A stretch of 64,000 nucleotides of DNA from Dermacentor variabilis. Its lineage: Eukaryota > Arthropoda > Arachnida > Ixodida > Ixodidae. The position numbers and the translations under genes were made by a program. The stretch is taken from the NCBI RefSeq assembly GCF_050947875.1, contig NC_134569.1:190852727-190916726 (forward strand). Reading direction: 5' to 3'. The notes beneath the pieces were generated by a model that had not been told where the DNA came from, did no database searches, and saw only the letters and a program-made list of their open reading frames with translations. Below, piece by piece: positions 24,001 through 36,044 of this stretch (position 1 is the stretch's first letter; every line of letters starts with the position of its first letter).

Positions 24001-26797
24001 CAGAAGACTAATAGCTAGAACTCCATTCCTTTGTCAACATTATCTCCCCTCCCACATACTGTATTCCCTCTTTTTCCATTTGCTGAGAGATTATACGAAT
24101 AAATGTAATGTATTAACCATGCACACTCAATTGGCTCCACCTGTTACTTATGCGTGCAAGTTCTTTTCACTTTCCGATTTCTGTCTCAATTTTTTAAAAT
24201 AACTTATTCCCTATTGTTCCCCTTTTTATACTTCTATATCTCTTTCAACCGTTGCCTTTGATTTAAAGTGTATATTCCCTTTTACCAACCCCACACCGGC
24301 ATATTCTCTTCCTACTACTTAGGGTGGGAAAGAGTTACCTACACATACATGAAAATGCAGCTAAGTAGTTGTTGCCCTGACGAGGACGAAGTCATTTTGT
24401 CATAATGTGACCTCCGGCGTCATTTGATGTCCAAATACTACTCATGGCTTGCTTTTTGTTTCCTGTGATGTAGCCTTCTATATCGTAATCCAAGCAGATA
24501 ATTTCGTGTCACTAAGCACATATTGCATTAAAGCCAACATACATTTCTATAAGCTAAGCCAAATTTTATACAAAGCACTTAGGGGCATCTCACCAAAGAA
24601 TACATAGGCCGCATTTATGCAAAATTTTTACGTTCTCTTGAAATGCACACAAGTCGTAGAACAATCGCGGCAACTGCTGTCGCGATTTTGTTACATTAAG
24701 GCCAGCTGCTATTACCCTTTTACTTCATTATTGCCACCATCTATCTGGTAATGGAACATTTTCTATGGACTGCTAAGACTGCTAGCATGCATGCTTTGTG
24801 CAAGTGCCCTTTCCTCAGAATATAATAAAAAACAAGTCAGGCAATAGCCGCATCGAAATAATAGCAGTGGAACCAGAATTACTACAGGTACCATGGCCAG
24901 AACGCAGTGCACAGCTGCCTACAAAAATAGGCAAGCTGTTATGAGCTACATTAGGCTGGTACCCACATACATAGGAAAAAGAGGCCTCACTTGTGTGCCA
25001 AATGCAAACATCCGAAGTACTTCCTCCTCATTCGACAGGCTTTTCCTAAAATGAAAAAAAAGGATATTCAGGTGTGCCATATATAGAAATGTACTTGTGC
25101 AAGGCTGGAGAAAAGAAATTGTAAAAATGTGGCCATGGCCAACATAGTTAATGAACCACAAGCTCGAAAGTAGAAAAGGAAACTACAACTTATCATCACG
25201 TTAGGTTTTCATCAAATAACATGATGGTATATATAGCTACCTGTATGCTAATCAGAAGTGCAAGTTCTGTCGGTTTTGCAGGTTGTCAAATTGGGATGCT
25301 GTAATTGTTACACTTGTAAATGTTGGCACTAGTGCTATCGGGTATCATACTCTTTACCCACAATATCACGTGTCCTTTTGCTTACCGTATCTTTCTTTAA
25401 AACAATGCATGAGCGCAAGCCCCGGCAGGCGTGAAGTATGTATGTTTTTTCACAAACGGCTTTTGGAGTTGCAGTAAATTCACCACTGGCTTAGTCAGTG
25501 TCCACTTTCTGATTATATTTTACTAATGCGTTCCACAAGGAAACCAAACAGCTGAGCTTGCCTGCACTTTTTTCTTTTGCTGTGATTCCTTCATTTGTCA
25601 ATGTGATGTAAGCTCTGCAAACATTAAAACAATAACTAAACCTACTTGTAACACGCTGCTTCTAGTGTACAATTATGAATTACCACTCTGCTTCAACGCA
25701 CTGCATTTATCTTAATACTAATCTGCAAAGTCAAAAGCATAAGGAGTCAATTTCATGCAGGCGTTAGCCAACTTCAATTGCAAGGTGCAGTGACAGCACA
25801 ACTACCCTAAACATTGTCAGGTTTTACAATGCCCCAATTATTTTATGAGCAAGGAAAGTCAAGCTCATTACAATAGTGGTCTTTTTTCTTTTCAACTACA
25901 ACATTTGAAATGCACCATTTTCTTTTTCAGTTATCAGATGCAAAATTTCCTTCGTCAGTCCCGTGGCACTGTATTAGTAACCTAGGCAGGAAAGTAACTT
26001 GGCGCAATCGCAAGCTGACATAAACGAAAGCTGCAAGTGAAATAATTCTGCATGCAGTGCGCCAGAAACTTATGCTCTAACGCCCACAAGCTATCATCCC
26101 ACACGCAACAAAGCGAACGTAGCTGACACGGATTTCGATGGGCTCGTGCAAAAGCAAGCGCAAACCACACACCAGAACGACAACAAAAAGCATAAAAAAG
26201 ATCAGTCAACGGGGGTCCAACTCGCTGGCACGATCAGTTATCCATAAGAAAGCGTCACTAGATGCAGAACGGCAACGCACTTTAATTAAAGCGAGACTCG
26301 CCACGCTTTCTACGCGGTTTAAAGTTGTAAGCACAGAACATGTGGATAGTATCGTGCTTGTATCAGTAGTACGTTCTTTTTGCTCTTCTGAAGTTTCAAA
26401 AAAACATGTAACGCTTAACGAAGCAAGGGCAAGCAGTCGAAACACGTTCCCTCACCGTTTGCGATGTCGATCTTTCTCGTCAGGGCTTCGTTACAACGCC
26501 GCGACACAAACAGCGACCTAGCCGCTGGCCGACCATAGAACAAAGGCGCAATTGATCGCACTGCGAGCAATTGAACTTTCCGCCGCACTGCCCCACTGCG
26601 GATTAGAGCAATTGCGCTTGGAGCGAAACCAGAACTTTCGAAAAAGTACTTGTAGACTAGTTCGCCAGTCAGCAGAATGCCAATCCGAAGCCTGTACTTC
26701 ACATCATTCCCATGGTGGTTGAATGATCGTAGCGCCAGATTTCCCTCTAGTTATACTAATATGAAGCTATGATATACACCGTATTATTGAGGGTGCC
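21033..26797. other. 5.8 kb without recognisable genes
   Basis: AT-rich single-copy-looking sequence. The open stretches on either strand are short, lack family motifs and do not chain into exons by eye. I see no RNA gene. It could be ordinary intergenic or intronic sequence. Confidence 0.5.
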
Positions 26798-26808
26798 GCC
26801 ATTTTGGG
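26798..26808. repeat. Left target-site duplication of the RTE LINE
   Basis: GCCATTTTGGG here and at 30018-30028 is an 11-bp perfect duplication. It fixes both ends of the inserted element. Confidence 0.93.
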
Positions 26809-26809
26809 G

Positions 26810-26885
26810 CGCGCAGCGGTGGCGTAGAGGTAGAACACCCGCCTCGCGTGCAAGAGGTCCGTGGTTCGAATCCCGGTGCCGGCAA
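26810..26885 (+). promoter_or_regulatory. tRNA-like pol III promoter at the LINE 5' end
   Basis: A-box TGGCGTAGAGG at 26820-26830 and B-box GGTTCGAATCC at 26863-26873 both match consensus, 32 nt apart. A hairpin with TGC in the loop lies between them. Acceptor and T-stem pairing are poor, so it is not a functional tRNA gene. It lies inside the TSD-bounded element, so it was mobilised with the LINE. Confidence 0.8.
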
Positions 26886-27176
26886 TTTTCCACCGGATTT
26901 AAAAAAAGAAAAGTCCGCGTGTTGATAAAATTGCATACACAGGCCTGGAATGTGGCCTAATCCCGGTGACCAGAACCGGTAACGCACTCCCTCACCAGTG
27001 CAGGATTGGCCACCCTGGTGCAGTACTTGGCCACAACCTCCTATATGAATAACACAATCAAACCCCGGCCCTCAGTCCCCAGCAGCTGTGAAGCAACTGA
27101 CCACGGCGGCGGTCAGGCCTGCGACGCAGCAGAGGGTGCTAAGAATCACTGGCTCCGGACAGGCCGCCATTGGAAT

Positions 27177-29998
27177 ATGAACCTGGCAACGTTTAACGCT
27201 AGAACGTTATCTAGTGAGGCGAGTCTAGCAGTGCTATTGGACGAATTAGAGGGCAGTAAATGGGATATAATGGGGCTCAGTGAAGTTAGGAGGCCAAAAG
27301 AGGCATATACAGTGCTAAAAAGGGGCACGTCCTGTGCTACCGGGGCTTAACGGAGAGAACAGAACTAGGCGTTGGATTCCTGATTAATAAGAATATAGCT
27401 GGTAACATACAAGAATTCTATAGCATTAACGAGAGGGTGGCAGGTCTTGTTGTGAAACTTAATAAGAGGTACAAAATGAAGATTGTACAGGTCTACGCCC
27501 CTACATCCAGTCATGATGACCAGGAAGTCGAAAGATTCTATGAATACGTGGAATTGGCGATGGGTAGAGTGAAAACTAAATACACTATACTAATGGGCGA
27601 TTTTAATGCCAAGGTAGGCAAGAAGCAGGCTGGAGACAAGGCAGTGGGGGAATATGGCATAGGCACTAGGAATATCAGGGGAGAGTTATTAGTAGAGTTT
27701 GCGGAACTGAATAATATGAGGATAATGAATACCTTCTTCCGCAAGCGGGATAGCCGAAAGTGGACGTGGAGGAGCCCGAACGGCGAGACTAGAAATGAAA
27801 TAGACTTCATACTCTGCGCTAACCCTGGCATCATACAAGATGTGGACGTGCTCGGCAAGGTGCGCTGCAGTGACCACAGGATGGTAAGAACTCGAACTAG
27901 CCTAGACCTGAGAAGGGAACGGAAGAAACTGGTACATAAGAAGCCGATCAATGAGTTAGCGGTAAGAGGGAAAATAGTGAAATTCCAGATCAAGCTACAG
28001 AACAGGTATTCGGCTTTAACTCAGGAAGAGGACCTTAGTGTTGAAGCAATGAATGACAATCTTGTGGGCATCATTAAGGAGTGTGCAATGGAAGTCGGTG
28101 GTAACTCCGTTAGGCAGGATACCAGTAAACTATCGCCGGAGACGAAAGATCTGATCAAGAAACGCCAATGTATGAAAGCCTCTAACCCTACAGCTAGAAT
28201 AGAAGTGGCAGAACTTTCGAAGTTAATCGACAAGCGTAAGACAGCAAACATAAGGAAGTATAATATGGATAGAATTGAACATGCTCTCAGGAACGGAGGA
28301 AGCCTAAAAACAGTGAAGAAGAAACTAGGAATTGGCAAGAATCAGATGTATGCGTTAAGAGACAAAACCGGCAATATCATTACTAATATGGATGAGATAG
28401 TTCAAGTGGCTGAGGAGTTCTATAGAGATTTATACAGTACCAGTGGCAACCACGACGATAATGGAAGAGAAAACAGTCTAGAGGAACTCGAAATCCCACA
28501 GGTAACGCCGGAAGAAGTAAAGAAAGCCTTGGGAGATATGCAAAGGGGGAAGGCAGCTGGGGAGGATCAGGTAACAGCAGATTTGTTGAAGGATGGTGGG
28601 CAGATTGTTCTAGAGAAACTGGCCACCCTCTATACGCAATGCCTCAGCCTCATGACGTTGAGCGTACCGGAATCTTGGAAAAACGCTAACGTAATCCTAA
28701 TCCATAAGAAAGGGGATGCCAAAGACTTGAAAAATTATAGACCGATCAGCTTACTGTCCGTTGCCTACAAACTATTTACTAAGGTAATCGCAAATAGAAT
28801 CAGGAACACCTTAGACTTCTGACAAGCAAAGGACCAGGCAGGATTCCGTAAAGGCTACTCAACAATAGATCATATTCACACTATCAATCAGGTGATAGAG
28901 AAATGTGCGGAATATAACCAACCGTTATATATAGCTTTCATTGATTACGAGAAAGCATTTGATTCTGTCGAAACCTCAGCAGTCATTGAGGCATTACGGA
29001 ATCAGGGTGTTGACGAGCCGTACGTAAAAATACTGAAACATATCTATAGCGGCTCCACAGCCACCGTAGTCCTCCACAAAGAAAGCAACAAAATCCCTAT
29101 AAAGAAAGGCGTCAGACAGGGAGATACGATATCTCCAATGCTATTCACAGCATGTTTACAGGAGGTATTCAGAGGCCTGGAGTGGGAAGAATTGGGGATA
29201 AAAGTTGATGGAGAATACCTTAGCAACTTGCGATTAGCTGATGATATTGCCTTGCTTAGTAACTCAGGAGACCAATTGCAATGCATGCTCACTGACCTGG
29301 AGAGGCAAAGCAGAAGGGTGGGTCTGAAAATTAATTTGCAGAAAACTAAAGTGTTGTTTAACAGTCTCGGAAGAGAAGAGCAGTTTACGATAGGTAGCGA
29401 AGCACTGGAAGTGGTAAGGGAATACATCTACTTAGGGCAGGTAGTGACCACGGATCCGGATCATGAGACGGAAATAATCAGAAGAATAAGGATGGGCTGG
29501 GCTGCGTTTGGCAGGCATTCTCAGATCATGAACAGCAAGTTGCCATTATCCCTCAAGAGACAAGTGTATAATAGCTGTGTCTTACCAGTACTCACCTACG
29601 GGGCAGAAACATGGAGGCTTACGAAAAGGGTTCTACTCAAATTGAGGACGACGCAACGAGCTATGGAAAGAAGAATGATAGTTGTAACGTTAAGGGATAA
29701 GAGCAGATTGGGTGAGGGAACAGATTGGGTGAGGGAACTAACGCGGGTTAATGACATCTTAGTTGAAATCAACAAAAAGAAATGGGCATGGGCAGGACAT
29801 GTAATGAGGGAAGATAACCGATGGTCATTAAGGGTTACGGACTGGATTCCAAGGGAAGGGAAGCGTAGCAGGGGGCGGCAGAAAGTTAGGTGGGCGGATG
29901 AGATTAAGAAGTTTGCAGGGACGGCATGGCCACAATTAGTACATGACCGGAGCTGTTGGAGAAATATGGGAGAGGCCTTTGCCCTGCAGTGGGCGTAA
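27177..29998 (+). pseudogene. RTE LINE ORF: endonuclease + reverse transcriptase
   Basis: ATG at 27177 starts NLATFNARTL, the N terminus of an AP endonuclease. LSEVRR follows, then a one-base frameshift at the AAAAAGGGG run (about 27311-27335). Onward are IVQVYAPTSSH, MGDFNAKVG (near 27,595), RNEIDFIL and CSDHRMV, all endonuclease boxes. RT boxes are VILIHKKGD, YRPISLLSV, QAGFRKGYSTIDHI, FIDYEKAFDSV, VRQGDTISPMLF, RLADDIALLS (catalytic ADD) and YIYLGQVV. The C terminus is WAGHVMRE, RQKVRWADEIKKFAG, FALQWA. An in-frame TGA at 28820-28822 splits the RT. Both lesions are single events, so the ORF was recently intact. Confidence 0.95.
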
Positions 29999-30017
29999 CC
30001 AGGCTGATGATGATGAT

Positions 30018-30028
30018 GCCATTTTGGG
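30018..30028. repeat. Right target-site duplication of the RTE LINE
   Basis: GCCATTTTGGG identical to 26798-26808. Confidence 0.93.
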
Positions 30029-31639
30029 ATCACAGCGCCGTCTATGGTGCGACGCAATGCTAGTATGTGGGATCGCGCTGGCCTGTACATGGCGAACGTG
30101 CTGTTGACGACGACCGGCATGTATTCGCGCGTTACCCAGAGGTGTCAACCAGTTGTTTGGATTGCAAAACTTCTTAGGGTTTCGTCACTGAGCTTTTAGC
30201 TTCGATATACCCCCAATATCGAACGGCGACGGGCCTAGAGACGCTTCCGCAGCTCTCCCCATGATCGAAATAAGAGGCGAGTCAAGTCTGAACATTGTCG
30301 ATACGTACGCTTACATGTAACGTGTTATTATTGTATGGCTAGGCTTGAGCTGTATTAAGGCATCACGCAGGCGACAACAATCAGATATGCCTGCATGTGT
30401 TATACTGTGTGCCGCGCCAGCGTACATCCCAATCCAGGTAACTGCGAAGCCAGGCGAAGCTCCGAGGAAGCACGCCTTGCTAGCTTTCGTGGTTCTACAC
30501 TTCTTGCGGTACGATTGTCTACACATTGTTTATCTGGCACCTGGGTATGAAGTTTTACAAAATAAAGAACGGTAAAATAACTCGATCTAAAGAGCTGTTA
30601 ACATGGATAAAATGAGCTGATGACAGTAGTTGTGAATATGCCACGATCAACAAGACGCACGCGACGCGTTGAAAGAGCATGCGCACTCTTAGATCTTGAA
30701 TGGTGCCTGTGCGTGCAAGGGCACCTCGCCTACTTGAGAGAGCTGAAAAACCAATAACTACTATTTGCAACAGAAACTTTATTTTCTGCAGTAATACAGC
30801 GCGCGATGAGGGCATCGACAGCTTCCCGGCGAGATTCGGAAGCATGGGAGATGCCATGTGAACTAGGGGCCGGTCGGCACACGGTAGGCATGGCTCTGGT
30901 TACAGAATGGAAAAGAACACACCTTCATTTCTTCGTAGGCACGTACGGCTTTATAAATAATACGTCATCGGTCAATTTCAGCCACAACGTTCATTGCCAA
31001 GCATGATAATCTTAGAACACGTTTCAAGAGGTAAGCTTAATGTGCGTGCACGAGAAAATAGCTTCATTTTCATTCGCATTAGTTGACCGACTCGATTACG
31101 CACCTTTCTTTCATATCCGTTTGATCGTAGGTGTCCAGTTCCGAGTTCGTCGCCGAGTGCTCGCTGCAAATAAAACATTCCGAACATACGCGCGATGGCA
31201 CCAAGTCCTTTTTGTTTGTAATGGCAATACAAAGCGGACGCTTCTCCGCTATTGCAGCGGCGGTGTCCACGAAGTCGGCGCGATTGAAGATGCACCCCAT
31301 GCTTGCTTCCTAAAGTTATTTTTGCACCAGAATTCAACAGAGTGGTAGCCCGGCGACCGTGAGTCATCTGATGTCGCAGAAATCCCAGACATAGCACGTG
31401 AATTTCACTAATTCGCCCTTAAACCGCTACCTTTCCGCTACCTTTCCAAGCTGTCGCTAGGAGAAGGCGAAGTTCCCACATGCGAGTACGAGGAGAATAG
31501 CGGCGCGTCGCGCTGGTTCGAGGCTACGTTCCTCCTCGCTGATAAAATTAAGCTCGGATCGAGTTTCCGTTGCGCCCGGTCGCGAACTGCGCATCTGCTG
31601 CCGGAAAACATCGCTGCCCCGCCTCGCTCCCTCCCTCGG
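30029..31639. other. No gene recognised
   Basis: Mixed composition, no convincing exon. On the minus strand 31300-31080 reads a Cys-containing stretch (DLVPSRVCSECFICSEHS) faintly like the end of a THAP finger; too weak to call. Short tandem CCGCTACCTTT x2 lies at about 31428-31447. Confidence 0.4.
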
Positions 31640-33320
31640 ACGCCAGACGTGCCGCGGAAGCGAGCGAGGTCGGCTGCGCATGTGATGTTCGTCTGTTCGG
31701 CAACCGGTCTCTTTTGGATGTAGCCCGTTTGTAGCCCGTTTGTTGGGCTCCCGGCGTTGTCTTGCGTTCCTTGTGCACTTCTACACAGCACCACTGCACT
31801 ATTCGACTACGTCAAGGAGATAAGTTTTGTTGACACCCTGCGACGCATTTTATGCAAACAGGCTTACGGCACAAAAACCGAGACTAGTGACGCAGTTAGC
31901 GAAGAACAGCTCGGCCGTTCAGGCGCAGTTGATCTGTTTTAATGACTCGTACTGGGAATTGTGCCGCCTTCTATGAGCCCCAGCATTATTGTAAGTTATT
32001 TCGGTAGTTCTTGGGCACGCTTGCCGCATCCGTCTATGTGACGCAGTTAGCGAAATGCAGGTAGAACGTGGTGACGGTTTCGCGTCTGAATTTTACTGGG
32101 CCAAGTTCGTGACGCTTTCCCTGACCCCGAAGATTATTGTATTTAGCTACTTTTTGGGATACTCGTGAGGCACGCGCGTCGCGCCTGCCGTTGTGCCGCA
32201 GTTAGCGAAAAGCAGCTCGATCGGCTCTGCTAGTTTCGCGTGTGCTGAATCTTACTGGGACAAGTTCGTGACGCGTTCTGTGACCCTCCAAATTATTGTT
32301 ATTTCGCAAATTCTTGCGATACTTTTGAGGCATGCTCGCCACGCCTGGGGTTGTGAAGCAGTTGGCAAAAAAAGCAAGCCGGCCGTGGTGGCACTTATTT
32401 TGGCGTGTACTGAATTTTAGTGGGACAAGTTTGTGACGCTTTTTGTGGCCCTTCAACAACATATACCTTCTTTAGGTGCTCACGCTTGTCGAAAACGCGA
32501 GGAGCGATTGCCAAGAGTGATAAAACGGGAGTGTGTTGCTTGCGCCCGCAGGACGCGTGAAAGAACGCCGAGGAGCTCAAAAGCCAAGAACTTAACAATT
32601 GTGTCATATGAGCCCCTGAAAACAGGCGCGACTACAAGGCATTCTGCGAGCGTGTGAGATGGTCTGGCTGAGAGCCTATGTTGTGGCCACCTCTGTGTAC
32701 TTGCGTACCGTCGTGTCGACTGAGGCCAAGTTTTGGAAACGCGCAGTCACCCATGTATTTGTGCTCTTAATGTGTAGGAAATAATACCCGGGAAGGGAGG
32801 GATGCTTGAAAATGAAATGTTTTCATATTTTATGGCATTGTTTGGGAGGAGTATGTATGTAAAGAAAAGTGTAAAAGTGAATTTATCTGCAATGCCCACT
32901 TACGCACGTTTCGCCTCCACACGAATATTCCTGTTAGGTCAATATAACAAGATGATACATTCTCGTAATTTACATTTTTTTTTCAGCTGATGGCGTCTGG
33001 TAAAGCTTCGTACGGGAACGCCTGCTGCTTACCTGGTGCTACAAGTTTGGATAAACGCACAAAAAGCCCGGAACGAGCGTTTATATAGAGCAAAATGAAC
33101 TTTTCATCATTTCAGAAGACTTATTGCGTTTACATTATGAAATCGCACGTGGCACTGATTCAGTGGTGGCTGGTAAAGATCGTTCGCAATCATTTTTACT
33201 AAATAATAAACAGATTCCGCGCCAAGGCCGCGTGTGGTTCAGCAGCAGAAGCGAAAAAAAAAATGGCGCGCCGATCAGCGGAGCCGGCGTGGCGTACACT
33301 GTAAGACAGGTTTGCATCCT
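31640..33320. repeat. Long repeat, copy A (inverted relative to 41.2-44.9 kb)
   Basis: Segments through the whole stretch match the reverse complement of 44.9-41.2 kb in order. Examples are CACTGCACTA near 31,792, GACGCAGTTAGCGAA units, TGAATTTTAGTGGGACAAG, GCATTCTGCGAGCGTGT, TGTCGACTGAGGCCAAG, TTATGGCATTGTTTGGGAGG and TGCTGCTTACCTGGTG. Copy B is interrupted by other insertions at 42.37-44.43 kb. It contains tandem sub-units and a short open exon-like piece at 32991. Element type is not recognised. Confidence 0.75.
31880..32460. repeat. Degenerate tandem repeat, unit about 150-158 bp, four units
   Basis: The motif GTGACGCAGTTAGCGAA (or GTGCCGCAGTTAGCGAA) recurs near 31888, 32037, 32191 and 32349. 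Each time it is followed by a TGAATTTTACTGGGACAAG-like and an AATTATTGT-like block. Inverted units recur at 42.1-42.37 and 44.43-44.69 kb. Confidence 0.75.
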
Positions 33321-35140
33321 TTCGGGTGTATGTCTGCCACAACGAATATCGTCCTCTGCCTTGATGCGTTTCCTGGCCGCATTGTCGGGAAACGTGCTAC
33401 TGTCGGGGTCAGTGCACCGATTCCATCGGTACTGCGGGAACTGAGCTGATATTCTTTACTAAACGTTGTGCGACGCCAAACTCTGAGCCTTCATTGGCGA
33501 TAATGGAGTTCCACAAACTTCTTTTGACAGCATGCTTCGTTTGTTCGTTAAAAAGACCGGGGTACTGAGCGCGTGCACATATATTTATTTACTGTTTGTG
33601 CTACCGTAATAAGCAGCGACAAGGCGCACCAAGATGTGCGCGCAAAGTGCTCAGTCTTTATTTGACTCGAACACTGAACATTAGGCGCACACTCAACATG
33701 GGCGCAGGTACACAAATCAACCGGCGAAATCACTGGCACCCTCCAAAACGTTTCCAGCGGCGTGCGTCAGAGGGCAGCACAGGAACATGAATGAGGCGGA
33801 TTATCGCTGCAGTGACCGGGTCTTGAATCGTGAAACACCAGCCATGCCTGCTACTATGTCGGTCTGCCATTTAATAGTGGTGATCTGAAGTGAAACAGGA
33901 AGACTGTAGGCACATACGCGGGGTGACTGACTGAATTGCTTTTCTCGTTGCGCACCAAGTGGCGACTGCATATCATGGTATTCGGCGCTGGTCCCCACGG
34001 TTTGCCGTCGGGACTGCAGGTGCAAAAGACCGAATTTCAGTAACGCAGGTAATCAAGCAAACTTCAAGACAGGCGAAGCAGTCAGCATGGCGCGAAGTTT
34101 CGCTTACCCAGCGCGACGAATTGCAGTTACCCAGCAGAAGCCTGATGGGGCGAGTTGGTTTTGCATACTTGAAGAACGCTACGAAGACGCGGACTAAAAG
34201 AGGAACATGTACGACGGACGCGCTGGGTAACTACCCAGCGCGTCCGACGCTCCGTGTTGTGAGGTCTTGAAGGAAAACGGTAGAATCTGATAATGGGATT
34301 CAGGCCTTCTTGTTCATGGCAGCCCACGACGCAGCAGTAACGACGGTGACGCTTTTTCGAGGCTGAGCTAGGTCTCCGGATCGGCGTCGCCGATTCCTTC
34401 TGCTTCCATCATTATGTCACACGGCACACGGAGAGTCCGTTTTCGTCAACCTGTAGACTGCGGCCAGCTCGCAGAGTGGTCGGCGTGGTCTGTGAGAAGT
34501 GACGGGCCTTTTAGAGCGCAGCTCTTTGGCGTCCGTTCCTGGGTTTCGCGTCGTCGTCGGCGTTGTCGTCCGCCTCGTAACCAGCTCCGCCCCCCTTTCA
34601 TCCCCCCAGCGCTAGCAGCGACCGACTGATACCGCTGGATGCCGCTGACGCCGCTAGAGAGTCAAGATAACGTGACTGCATAGAACACCGTCGCCGCCAT
34701 GCAGAAAGAGGAGGAAAGGGTCCCCCCCCCCTGTTCTTGTGTGGCGGATAGGGTGCTCTTCAGTTGCCGACGCGCCGGTTATTTAACGTAGGCCCCGGCA
34801 CGTCGACGAATACGTGACCACCTTCCCACGGCTAGACCTGGTTCTTAGCGCTGCGGAAGCGAGGGTATCATATTGTTTGTGTCGGCATCGGCGGCGTTGT
34901 CCCTGAAACCAACTCCGCAGCTGGGGTTGACTCACTATCGGCGTCAGCGGCATCAGTCAGTCGCTGCTATCTCTTCCCTCCTCCCTTTATCGTGTTGCCC
35001 GCTTGCTGCGCGCGCTTCTGCCCCCATCGTTTGCCGCTGGGTGTACACGCCGCCCCCCTCCCCCCTCTTCCTGCGAGTCTCCGGTTGTCAAAGCGCCGGC
35101 TCGAACTTAATTCCTTTCTTCGCTCCTCCTCCAATGCAAC
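33321..35140. other. GC-richer stretch without recognised gene
   Basis: No chained exons found. It contains a perfect hairpin at 34216-34245 and a related ACCCAGCGCG motif at about 34107. Confidence 0.4.
34216..34245. repeat. Perfect 14-bp hairpin
   Basis: GGACGCGCTGGGTA, AC, TACCCAGCGCGTCC. The arms pair without mismatch around a 2-nt centre. Possible MITE terminus remnant or terminator-like structure; function unknown. Confidence 0.8.
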
Positions 35141-35316
35141 CCCTGTGCGGTGGCAATCAGAGAGCCAGATCGGTGGCGGCGGATCTGTATATGTGCACCG
35201 CCCGAGCCGAAATTGCCGCTGCCGTTCGCCCTGTGCGGTGGCAATCAGAGAGCCAGATCGGTGGCGGCGGATCTGTATATGTGCACCGCCCGAGCCGAAA
35301 CTGCCGCTGCCGTTCG
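35141..35316. repeat. 88-bp tandem duplication
   Basis: 35141-35228 and 35229-35316 are the same 88-bp unit with one visible difference (AAATTGCC versus AAACTGCC). Such identity implies a recent duplication. It sits 36 bp upstream of the ATG of the small ORF at 35352. Confidence 0.93.
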
Positions 35317-35351
35317 CCACTGCGAAATTATCTGCCAGTTCTTTCTGAGCC

Positions 35352-35516
35352 ATGAGCGAGACGACCGATGGAAGTCCTCCGTCTGCTGCTGCTGCTGCTG
35401 CTGCTAAACGAGCTGCCAGAGCAGAGGCCCAGCGCCGTCGCCGTCAGAATCCAGAGGTGCGTGCCGCCGAAGCAGAAGCTTACCTAGTGGAGTCTTTGTT
35501 AAAGGAATACGTGTGA
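35352..35516 (+). CDS. Small ORF, 54 aa, Ala run and Arg-rich, followed by A-rich tract
   Basis: ATG at 35352, TGA at 35514-35516. The protein starts MSETTDGSPPS, has seven alanines from (GCT)7, then KRAARAEAQRRRRQNPEVRA, AEAEAYLVESLLKEYV. The basic heptad-like helix with RRRR resembles repeated Arg/Glu-rich proteins frequent in arthropod mobile elements, but I cannot name a family. The stop runs into AAAAATAAAAAAAAAA, so the piece may be the 3' end of a retrocopied transcript, or an exon. Translation is uncertain. Confidence 0.35.
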   Translation: MSETTDGSPPSAAAAAAAKRAARAEAQRRRRQNPEVRAAEAEAYLVESLLKEYV

Positions 35517-36044
35517 AAAATAAAAAAAAAATCTGTGATAGCGCATACATGTGTTGCTCGATTTCTTTGCCTCAATCTACCGAAAAGGTGAAACAGCTTA
35601 TTTGCTGCGCTCAAATTTCGCATTAGGAAGTAACGTAATCGTCGGTAATTTTTTTACACTCGCGACAAGGCAGAAAAAAATGCGAATCGACGCAAAACTC
35701 GGGCTAGAAACGTGCTTCGCCACAGCCAGGCCTCAATACTACCCAAGCTGGTACGACCCAGACAACGTTTCTCGCCGCCACAAGGTGCCGCTACTATTGG
35801 CGGCGAGCTCCACCACTGGAAAGGCTGGCGCCACCGTCGGCGTGACGTGACATGAGGGATCACGTGAACACAGCGGCCGCGTCGGCTGCTTCGGAAGCGC
35901 CGAAGCGAGCTGAAAACGAAAGTGTAAAGTCCCACGTGCACCGCAGTTCTGATTTAAGTGTTGAGGTTTTTCCACCTTGGGTGTCTGCTTGACAACATTT
36001 GAAACTATTATAATGGGTAGCCGCTACCTTTGGAGGCGTGCAGC
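35517..36044. other. No gene recognised
   Basis: Begins with an A-rich tract at 35516-35532. No exon or repeat was identified before the THAP exon. Confidence 0.4.

Larger units (their letters stand above)
26809..30017 (+). mobile_element. Full-length RTE-type LINE (3.2 kb) with tRNA-like 5' end
   Basis: The element lies between perfect 11-bp TSDs. It starts with a tRNA-like segment, encodes an AP-type endonuclease and a reverse transcriptase in one reading frame, and ends after the stop codon in CAGGCTGATGATGATGAT, the short trinucleotide tail typical of RTE elements. It has only one frameshift (about 27,311-27,335) and one in-frame TGA (28820-28822), so it is a young insertion. LINE proteins nick the target and copy their RNA into the nick. 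The 5.8-kb left flank and the right flank look unrelated to it. Confidence 0.95.

Noticed and set aside
26206..26445. Minus-strand 79-aa ORF with a hydrophobic, signal-like N terminus
   Set aside because: No cleavage-site context, no cysteine pattern of a secreted protein, no neighbours and an equally long ORF on the other strand.
26809..26885. A genuine nuclear tRNA gene
   Set aside because: A- and B-boxes are good but acceptor and T stems pair poorly, and the segment lies inside the TSD-bounded LINE.
31080..31310. Minus-strand DLVPSRVCSECFICSEHS as a THAP finger
   Set aside because: The upstream CxC ligands and tryptophan are not found; resemblance limited to one short stretch.
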